Below, one piece after another: positions 1 to 6,734 of a stretch of 22,746 nt of DNA. A program made the position numbers and the translations under genes. How positions within the stretch are numbered: the stretch's first letter is position 1; every line of letters begins with the position of its first letter. The notes beneath the pieces were generated by a model. That model saw nothing but the letters and a program-made list of their open reading frames with translations. It was not told where the DNA came from and searched no databases. Source of the stretch: Pleurobrachia bachei (lineage: Eukaryota; Ctenophora; Tentaculata; Cydippida; Pleurobrachiidae); assembly GCA_000695325.1 (NCBI GenBank), contig AVPN01000572.1, positions 1 through 22,746 of the forward strand. The letters run 5' to 3'.

Positions 1-254
1 CCCAATAACACCTGACATCATAACGACTGCTGGTGTATCCGAACCGAAACCACCCTCCAAGTCACGTGATAAGTCACAGCAGTCACGTGACCAGTCTCCA
101 CGTGATCAATCACGTGATCATCAGTCACCACGTGATCACAAAGGGAAGAGGAAGTCATGTGATCATAAAACACGTTCACGGTCTATTGGATCCAGGACAA
201 CAGCAAGTTCAATTGTTTCGAACTCCTCCTCAAGATCCTCTAACATGCCTAAAG
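1..254 (+). CDS. Gene A exon: SRD-repeat segment
   Basis: Open from base 2 to the donor AAAG|GTATGT at 255. It translates to repeated Ser-Arg-Asp and Ser-Pro-Arg-Asp steps followed by a basic HKGKRK stretch and RSRSIGSR. Much of the repeat is written with CACGTG hexamers (five between 62 and 135). The exon's 3' half (from 117) is the start of the tandem duplication. The exon begins upstream of the window. Arg/Ser repeats of this kind are common in SR-like proteins; a role is not shown by the sequence. Confidence 0.65.
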
Positions 255-3200
255 GTATGTAATAGGACCAAGGTTTGTTTAACAGAAAGATATGTAAAGG
301 GGCGAGCATTTCTTGGGTCACATGAAGGCCAAGGGGTGGGGGTGATAGATCTGTAATATAGGAACGATAAAGTCATAAAAAGGTACTGGGACATTTTATT
401 ATTTATTTATAATAATCCAACAGTAAAAACTGAAATACCTATTACCCGTGGAGTTTTATCTAGAAACATGTTAGCTTGGGGATGTAGGAAATGAAATTTG
501 ATACGTCCTATACCACCACATGTGCAGCTGCTTATCTCAAAGTGCATTATGTTAGGCACTGTATGATGGTAACAATAATATTTAGTCAGGGAGGGGGGTT
601 AATATTGTTTTGTTCAAAAGGGGAAGGAGGGTCGAACAAGACAAGATTAATAATGCTGAATCGAGAATTTCTTAAGTTTTACAGTGTAAAGTGGCTATTA
701 CAGTGCTAAAATGCGTATCATGACACTCTCTCACTCCAGGACTAGAGATGGTGCTTGAAGAACTGGCAAAGTTAAAAGAAGTGTTAGTTAACAGACCACG
801 TAGTGAGACACCCAAACAGAATTCTTCTTCTTCCATCACACACCAGAGACGGTCTTACTCGAGATCAAGGCAAGTACCCTTGGAATTACCCACTAGGCAA
901 ACTGAGAAATTTAATCTAATTTCTAATTTAATTTCTGTTTTATTTTAATTTAAATTTCTCCCCATGCTGCATCCCAAATTTGTGAATAAAGCTGAACGAC
1001 AAAGTTTTGAAACGTAGCCAAAGTCCTTATATAACCCACTTCACAGATCTCGTAGTGCCTGTGACACACCCGCCCGGAGTCCTTCACCCTTCCGGCGGAC
1101 ACCCTCTGCCATCTCAGAACCGGACCTCTCCGAGCCCCTCGTGGACCTTCCCGCCCGGACGAGCCCACTTGCTGTTGGGTTTACTGATTCGGGTGTGTGT
1201 TCCGCAGACCCCACGGCTGCCAAGTCAGTCGGGACGCCAGGTGATCATGGAGTGGTGAGGCAACCTTCAGATGTGAGGACAACAAGTGAGTTGCTCCTTT
1301 TTTAAACTTATTGCTCCTTCATAAAGTTTTATAACTCATTGCTCCTTCATAAAGTTTTATAATTCATTGCTCCTTCATAATGTTTTATTATTCATTACTC
1401 CTTCATAAAAATATCTTAGTTAAAACGTAGTGCATTAAAAGTTTACCTAATAATTTGATTTGAGAAATGAATGACCAAAAGAGGATCGCCCGGCGAAGTC
1501 GAGGTGGTTCATCATATAAATTTCTTTGAACTTTATTATCATCAGTCACCACGTGATCACAAAGGGAAGAGGAAGACACGTGATCATAAAACACGTTCAC
1601 GGTCTATTGGATCCAGGACAACAGCAAGTTCAATTGTTTCGAACTCCTCCTCAAGATCCTCTAACATGCCTAAAGGTATGTAATAGGACCAAGGTTTGTT
1701 TAACAGAAAGATATGTAAAGGGGCGAGCATTTCTTGGGTCACATGAAGGCCAAGGGGTGGGGGTGATAGATCTGTAATATAGGAACGATAAAGTCATAAA
1801 AAGGTACTGGGACATTTTATTATTTATTTATAATAATCCAACAGTAAAAACTGAAATACCTATTACCCGTGGAGTTTTGTCTTGTTGGCTTGGGGATGTA
1901 GGAAATGAAATTTGATACGTCCTATACCACCACATGTGCAGCTGCTTATCTCAAAGTGCATTATGTTAGGCACTGTATGATGGTAACAATAATATTTAGT
2001 CAGGGAGGGGGGTGATAGGTGCTGGGTTAATATTGTTTTGTTCAAAAGGGGAAGGAGGGTCGAACAAGACAAGGTTAATAATGCTGAATCGAGAATTTCT
2101 TAAGTTTTACAGTGTAAAGTGGCTATTACAGTGCTGAAATTCGTATCATGACACTCTCTCACTCCAGGACTAGAGATGGTGCTTGAAGAACTGGCAAAGT
2201 TAAAAGAAGTGTTAGTTAACAGACCACGTAGTGAGACACCCAAACAGAATTCTTCTTCTTCCATCACACACCAGAGACGGTCTTACTCGAGATCAAGGCA
2301 AGTATAAATTGGAATTACCCACTAGGCAAACTGAGAAATTTAATCTAATTTCTAATTTAATTTCTGTTTTATTTTAATTTTAATTTCTCCCCGTGCTACA
2401 TCCCAAATTTGTGAATAAAGCTGATCTACAAAGTTTTGAAACGTAGCCAAAGTCCTTTGTTATTAACAATTATAACCCACTTCACAGATCTCGTAGTGCC
2501 TGTGACACACCCGCCCGGAGTCCTTCACCCTTCCGGCGGACACCCTCTGCCATCTCAGAACCGGACCTCTCCGAGCCCCTGGTGGATCTTCCCGCCAGGA
2601 CGAGCCCACTTGCTGTTGGGTTTACTGATTCGGGTGTGTGTTCCGCAGACCCCACGGCTGCCAAGTCAGTCGGGACGCTAGGTGATCATGGAGTGGTGAG
2701 GCAACCTTCAGATGTGAGGACAACAAGTGAGTTGCTCCTTTTTTAAACTTATTGCTCCTTCATAAAGTTTTATAACTCATTGCTCCTTCATAAAGTTTTA
2801 TAATTCATTGCTCCTTCATAATGTTTTATTATTCATTACTCCTTCATAAAAATATCTTAGTTAACCCGTAGTGCATTAAAAGTTTACCTAATAATTTGAT
2901 TTGAGAAATGAATGACCAAAAGAGGATCGCCCGGCGAAGTCGAGGTGGTTCATCATATAAATTTCTTTGAACTTTATTTAATTGGAGAGAAGAAAATGAA
3001 AATGGTAGGAAAAGAACGTTCTATATTAGGAGAAGAAATGTGTAGGAAAAGAATATTGTTTCATAATATACCTGCACTAAACCCAGCTCTATAGAAATCG
3101 GACGCCGTATCATCATAGTTAAAGTCGAAGGAAGAATTACTGCGAAAAGAAAGACCATACACAACGTCACCTCCCCATTTCCTCACACAATTAATATCCG

Positions 3201-6011
3201 AGCTGTTAGAAAACCTGTACCTCACAAGATGCTCCCCATTGCAAATGATAGTAAGACTCTCCTTTGACTTAGCTATCTCCCAAATATAAGCACCCTCTTG
3301 TGACAGTTCCGGTTGAGTTTCAAATTCCACTGCTTCGTTTTGACATTGGTGAATTCGAAACTTGAAAGGCTTGAATTTGATCAAAATCTGAGGAAGCCAT
3401 TGCAGGTAGCGATTATAAAGTCTAAGCCTTATTTGGCCATTATTTTCGGGGTTGGAGTCACTTTTTATTAGCAGTGAAGTAGTTTCCAGATCCCAGTTGA
3501 AGATTTTATTGAGTTCTACTTTTTTCCAACCTATAAAATTTACATTGAATTGATTTTTCGGCGCTTGAAATTGAACAAACTGAGAAATTTCAGAAATCAA
3601 AGAAATTGTTTTGTCATTACCTTCCCGATAATAATCCAACGCGGTGTCCGGTGCAGTGTCAGTATAGTTAGTATCAAACTGGATAAATCTAGCGCTATCT
3701 CCCGCCCAGAATTTCTTACAGTTTGTTGGAGCATCTCCTTCAGCAAATACAACTGTCACAAGCTGAACATCGTTACAGGCTATAGTGAGGTTTTCTGAGG
3801 TTTTTGAGATTTGCCATATCATAATCTTTTGTTCTGTAGGCTGGACAGTAAAGTTCCGATAGGAATGAGATGCACATCCTTTTCCCACCTTGTACTGGTA
3901 TATCGAATTGAACCTAAAGTGAACGTGAACTTGGTTAATTACTGAGTACATCGTTTTTAGTACCCAAGAAAATTTAAAATACCGACATACAAAAGTGGAA
4001 TTTTTCAAATTTTGCACACCCACGTGGCAGTTTAAGTGAATATTAACAACTTACCCTATAGTCATAGACGAAAGGAAAGTTCGATTTTCATCGAGTCTGA
4101 CAATGCGAATCTGATCGCTACTGTCAAGAGTAGAGTAAGTCAAGATTTCAAGAGAAGTACACTCCAAGTGCCAGGGTATAGCTTGGTCTCTCACCACTGG
4201 AATCCATTCTGAAAAATTGTTTAGTTTGCTATTTCTTGTCAAGGGGTTACTTGGAGCTAGAGCTAAAGCTTAAAAGTTAAAACTCAAAGTGATGGCTATT
4301 TATATTGTTGCTTAGTTTATTCCATTTGAAATGCGAATTACTCACCCCGTGGTGAATTACACCGAATCAAAACAACCAAAGCAACAATTCTCCACAACAC
4401 GAACATCATGTATTAGTTGGGAAACAAACAAAATGTCTTGCCTATTTAAAGCACTAACCAAGCGTATACCAAGTCTAAATGCACGTGTCCATTTAAACGT
4501 CTCTGTCTCTGTCTCTCTCACTCTCTGCCTTTCTTTTTATCTCTATCGGTGAACATGTGTTCCTCGTTAAAACGTTTTGACTCTTAACTTTCATAAAAAC
4601 ACGTGCGAAGACGAGACGTGCGACTTGGCAAAAAAATAGATCATGTCTTACAAAAAATAGAGCTACTTCCAAGAACAAAAAACTTATCCTCCCTCCTGCA
4701 GGTGAATCTCGATTGTTTGCGGAGGATAGACGCCAGCTCAGTTCTCCGACCCTCCGCCAGGAGCAGATAAGTCCCTCAAAGGAGTGCTTGTGTCACCGGC
4801 ATAGGGAGTGCACCTTGGATACCACCCACTGTGGGGATATCTGGGAGTGTGGTCTCCATAGTAACATGAATCATCATAACAACAATCACGTGAAACAAAT
4901 GGACAGTAACAACAATCACCACGTGAAACACATAGACAATTTCTCTCGGCATAGCTTCAAAGAAAATGATCTTGTCTGTATGCGAGTTGATCAAATGCCT
5001 CAGCGTGGGAACCGACATGACACAAACTGCCATTCTACAAACGATCTACCACCCCGTGATAAATACGATGTCTGTGGTGATGTTCAGAGGTCAACATATG
5101 TCTCACTAACAGAAATCCCACCATCCGAAGAACTACACAGGAAAGGATGTGCCCTTTTCAGGAAATCATCACAACATGTTTGTCAATCACAACGGCGACG
5201 GCGTCCCTCGACCTCAACGCAGTGTCATTATTTCTCTGATTCATCTTTATCGGAATCACGGAAGTGCAGGAAACAGAGAAAACGAAGAAGAAGTGCGAGC
5301 GTTTGCTCTAACTACTGCCAAACAACTAATGATAATGAGTTGCAGAGGGCCACGTGTGATGTGTGCCACCACGCTCTAACTCCACTAATAGAATCCCTGT
5401 GTTCACTTTATAACAACAATAAGCAACAGAGATATGTGGTGAAGGAGTTCGCGTGTCAGACAACACCTCGGGCCTCAACTGAGAAAAGTGTTGTCATCGG
5501 TTCGGATAGCGACACTTCCTTGGAAGATCTTTCTGCCCCTCGACAACCTTCACCAGAGGTCAAAAGAAAACGAAAAACGCGGAGGTCTCCAACTAAAAGT
5601 CGTTCTCTAACCCCAGAGCGGCCTAAAACGCGATCACTTACCCCCGACATATCTCACCGATCACCAGAACCAGTTGTCGCCCAGAAAAGTAGATCTCTCT
5701 CTCCGACATATCATGGGATAACATGGGTTAGTGAGTTGACCCAATCGGCAGAGAGTATCTATACCCCCGATCTCTCAGAAATCTTCATCGGATCTTCATC
5801 ATCTTCGGAAGATGAGAAAGAAGAAGAAGATAAGCGGAAACTTGAGGAAGAAACGGCACGCCAGGAAAAACAGAAGCTAGTCGAAGAAATTGAACGGCGA
5901 AGCGAGGAACGAGAATCGCGATTAACGGAGCTGATTGAACGGAAGATTGAAAATAGTTCCTGCCAGAGGTGTACATCATCATCATGGTGGCAGTGTAGGG
6001 AGTGTAGTTGA
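1..6011 (+). CDS. Gene A: Arg/Ser-rich low-complexity protein with C-terminal CxxC knuckle (5' partial, multi-exon)
   Basis: The 5' end is outside the window. Exons: 1-254 (ends phase 1), 740-869 (ends phase 2, GC donor), 1047-1285 (ends phase 1), duplicated copies at 2168-2297 and 2488-2726, and a large exon from 4702 (enters phase 1) to a stop at 6009-6011. All phases match, including the jump from 2726 to 4702, where a|gt gives Ser. The protein is rich in SRD, RSRS and RSLTP-type motifs, like SR-rich nuclear or RNA-processing scaffolds, then a charged helix and a CxxC-x7-CxxC. I do not recognise the family; nuclear location is an inference from composition only. The long last intron would contain the antisense gene at 2974-4409. 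Alternatively the first exons end at a short local exon (2906-2970) and 4702 belongs to a different gene. Exon content is well supported; the joining of 2726 to 4702 is moderate. Confidence 0.6.
740..1285 (+). CDS. Gene A exons 740-869 and 1047-1285 (duplication copy 1)
   Basis: Exon 740-869 follows a CTCTCACTCCAG acceptor and encodes GLEMVLEELAKLKEVLVN, a short amphipathic helix, then a Ser-rich linker ending SYSRSR. Its donor is AAG|GCAAGT, a GC-AG intron. Exon 1047-1285 follows ACTTCACAG and encodes RSRSACDTPARSPSPFRRTP, then a Pro/Ser/Asp-rich linker, ending with donor A|GTGAGT at 1286. The pair enters and leaves in phase 1, so it can be repeated or skipped without changing frame. Codon differences from copy 2 are mostly synonymous, which suggests both copies are still coding. 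Confidence 0.65.
1292..1415 (+). repeat. Short tandem repeat in intron, TTGCTCCTTCATAAAG-type units
   Basis: About four units of roughly 30 bp, each starting near TGCTCCTTCATAAAGTTTTA. The same array is present in the second duplicated copy (about 2733-2858). Two more copies of the core GCTCCTTCATAAA lie in an unrelated intron at about 11649-11722. Confidence 0.8.
1465..1529 (+). CDS. Possible alternative terminal exon (copy 1)
   Basis: An acceptor TGATTTGAG at 1456-1464 would join the phase-1 end of the preceding exon (1285) to a 20-codon tail starting KMNDQKRIARRSRGGSS and stopping with TGA at 1527-1529. The tail is basic and Ser/Gly-rich like the rest of the protein. The same exon recurs at 2906-2970 in copy 2. 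The polypyrimidine tract is poor, so this could be unused intron sequence. Confidence 0.35.
1484..2726 (+). CDS. Gene A exons of duplication copy 2 (2168-2297, 2488-2726, possible junction exon 1484-1675)
   Basis: Exons 2168-2297 and 2488-2726 repeat those at 740-869 and 1047-1285 with identical lengths and splice sites (GC donor at 2298; GTGAGT at 2727). The first exon of the unit was cut by the duplication: the junction at about 1538 fuses the intron-side end of copy 1 to the middle of the SRD exon. The SRD frame stays open from 1471 across this junction to the donor at 1676, so a fused exon starting at a weak acceptor (AG at 1482-1483) would keep frame. Splicing 1285 directly to 2168 also keeps frame and uses a better acceptor; I prefer it. 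Confidence 0.5.
2906..2970 (+). CDS. Possible alternative terminal exon (copy 2)
   Basis: Same short exon as at 1465-1529, stop TGA at 2968-2970. If used, gene A would have a short form ending here, only three bases from the stop of the convergent minus-strand gene (2974). The alternative is that this is intron and the transcript continues to 4702. Confidence 0.35.
2973..2978 (-). promoter_or_regulatory. Poly(A) signal AATAAA of the two-domain secreted gene
   Basis: AATAAA on the minus strand at 2978-2973, overlapping the stop codon at 2976-2974. It sits exactly at the right edge of the duplicated gene A block, so the 3' UTR would run antisense into gene A copy 2. Confidence 0.5.
2974..4409 (-). 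CDS. Secreted protein with two tandem copies of an extracellular domain (complete, 5 exons)
   Basis: Exons, 5' to 3' on the minus strand: 4409-4346, 4208-4055, 3913-3621, 3530-3072, 3020-2974. All introns are GT-AG and every phase matches (1, 2, 1, 1); the sum is 1017 nt, 338 residues. Exon 1 is a clean signal peptide (MMFVLWRIVALVVLI). Exons 2-3 encode domain 1 (about residues 22-170) and exon 4 encodes domain 2 (about 171-323). Shared landmarks: IWQISKTSENLTIACN and IWEIAKSKESLTIICN; then NC-x3-W-x-GD; then DTALDYYREG and DTASDFYRAG. Several N-glycosylation sites (NRT, NFT, NLT, NYT, NSS) fit an extracellular protein. The domain resembles cysteine-containing repeats I remember from secreted invertebrate proteins, but I cannot name it. 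The last exon adds a short hydrophobic tail, ending at TAA 2974-2976 with AATAAA overlapping the stop. The start is the first of two adjacent ATGs. Confidence 0.85.
4702..6011 (+). CDS. Gene A large exon: His/Asn-rich, SR-like, charged helix, CxxC-x7-CxxC end
   Basis: Acceptor TCCTCCCTCCTGCAG at 4687-4701, then an open frame of about 435 codons that needs one base from the preceding exon. Numbering from 4713: His/Asn-rich stretch around 50-70; Arg/Ser block (SESRKCRKQRKRRRSAS) around 175-195; CDVC near 216; RSLTP-type repeats around 295-320; SSSSSEDEKEEEDKRK near 365, leading into a charged coiled-coil-like helix to about 412; and C417, C420, C428, C431 as a knuckle. The stop TGA is at 6009-6011. 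The CxxC end resembles the ribbons of the downstream gene, which is one reason to suspect that both are one gene. The stop comes right after the knuckle, and a different frame stays open past it to a strong donor at 6081. Confidence 0.75.
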
Positions 6012-6281
6012 TTGTGTGGTAAACAAGGATATGGAGGTGTTTTTGAAGATCGCAGCCGCCTTGGAACAATACATTTCAAAGTGAGTTCATTTTAACCCCG
6101 ATTTAACGACAAAATAACTTTTAAGAGTTCTTGACCCCGATTTAGCGGACATCCCTGACACCGATTAAAACGGGCAAAACCCTTTCCCCGAGGATTTTGT
6201 TAAATCGGGGTCCGACTGTATATTGAATATCTAAGTACTATCTAGATCTAAACGTTTCATAAAAACTCCCTAGAAAAACAG
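6012..6281 (+). other. Gap between gene A and gene B: open frames, strong donor, transposon scrap
   Basis: AAA|GTGAGT at 6081 is a good 5' splice site. In the 70 bp before it two frames are open: one continues the frame of the preceding exon after its stop (GYGGVFEDRSRLGTIHFK) and one is shifted by one base (DMEVFLKIAAALEQYISK). Neither could be joined convincingly to both neighbours. It may be a 5' UTR exon of gene B or a coding exon with an unseen acceptor. From about 6090 to 6220 lies a degraded Tigger-like MITE. Confidence 0.4.
6090..6220. mobile_element. Tigger/pogo-like MITE, degraded
   Basis: The right end TAAATCGGGGTCCGACTGTA is intact; the left end retains only AACCCCGATTTAAC, and internal CCCCGATTTA units are repeated. 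The TA border and CAGT...ACTG ends fit the Tc1/mariner-pogo group. Confidence 0.7.
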
Positions 6282-6734
6282 AGTACATGGATACAGACCG
6301 CCGTTCCAGCTCCCGATGGTCCAGTCACTCACCTCCCTCTCCTGCAACACCAGTTACACCAGTACAACCACCCCCTCTAAAACGGGTGGAGTCGGCACCG
6401 GGGATGATTGTGAAACAGTTGAAGACTTCTAATCATAAGGAACGGCTGAAAATGAAAAAAGTATGTGGTGAATTATCTAAAAACTTGATTCTCTAAAAGC
6501 TTTATCTGCTGTTTTTCATGTGCCTTCATAAACCACCCCGTTGTTTATAAAACCCCTCGTTTCCCAAAAACAGGAGCAGTTAGCCCATGCCATCTCTACT
6601 ATCACAGAGGAGAGATCTATCTCTTCAGCCCATACTGTCTCACCACCCAAATCACTCAAGATGTGGAGACAAGCCTCTGCAGTCAATCTTGGAGTAGGAG
6701 GTGGTGGTGGAGCTGCTATGATGGCTGGATGGAG
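6282..6734 (+). CDS. Gene B N-terminal exons (6282-6460, 6574-6734)
   Basis: First exon: MDTDRRSSSRWSSHSPPSP, then Pro/Thr/Val-rich (PVTPVQPPPLKRVESAPG) and a basic helix ending KERLKMKK, donor AAA|GTATGT in phase 0. Second exon: EQLAHAISTITEERSISS, SPPKSLKMWRQASAVNLG, then Gly-rich to a donor AG|GTATGT in phase 2. The next exon at 6951 reads as Gly/Ala-rich only if entered in phase 1, so the phases do not match. Compared with the sister sequence at about 7885-7901, this exon lacks 14 bases just before its donor, which would explain the mismatch. A secondary acceptor (AG at 6965-6966) would restore frame. Confidence 0.65.

Larger units (their letters stand above)
117..2978 (+). repeat. Tandem duplication of a 1.42 kb exon block in gene A
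   Basis: Copy 1 is 117-1537 and copy 2 is 1538-2978. Alignment is continuous: exon borders are offset by 1421 at the start (254 against 1675), 1428 in the middle (869 against 2297) and 1441 at the end (1465 against 2906), the drift coming from small intron indels. The right end is ACTTTATT in both copies. The left break is inside an exon, the right break is in intron or downstream sequence. High identity in introns as well as exons shows that the event is fairly recent. Confidence 0.95.

Noticed and set aside
4493-4678. Minus-strand frame with a hydrophobic start
   Set aside because: The signal peptide at 4409-4346 joins the secreted gene in the correct phase, whereas this frame has no matching donor and ends in pyrimidine-repeat antisense.
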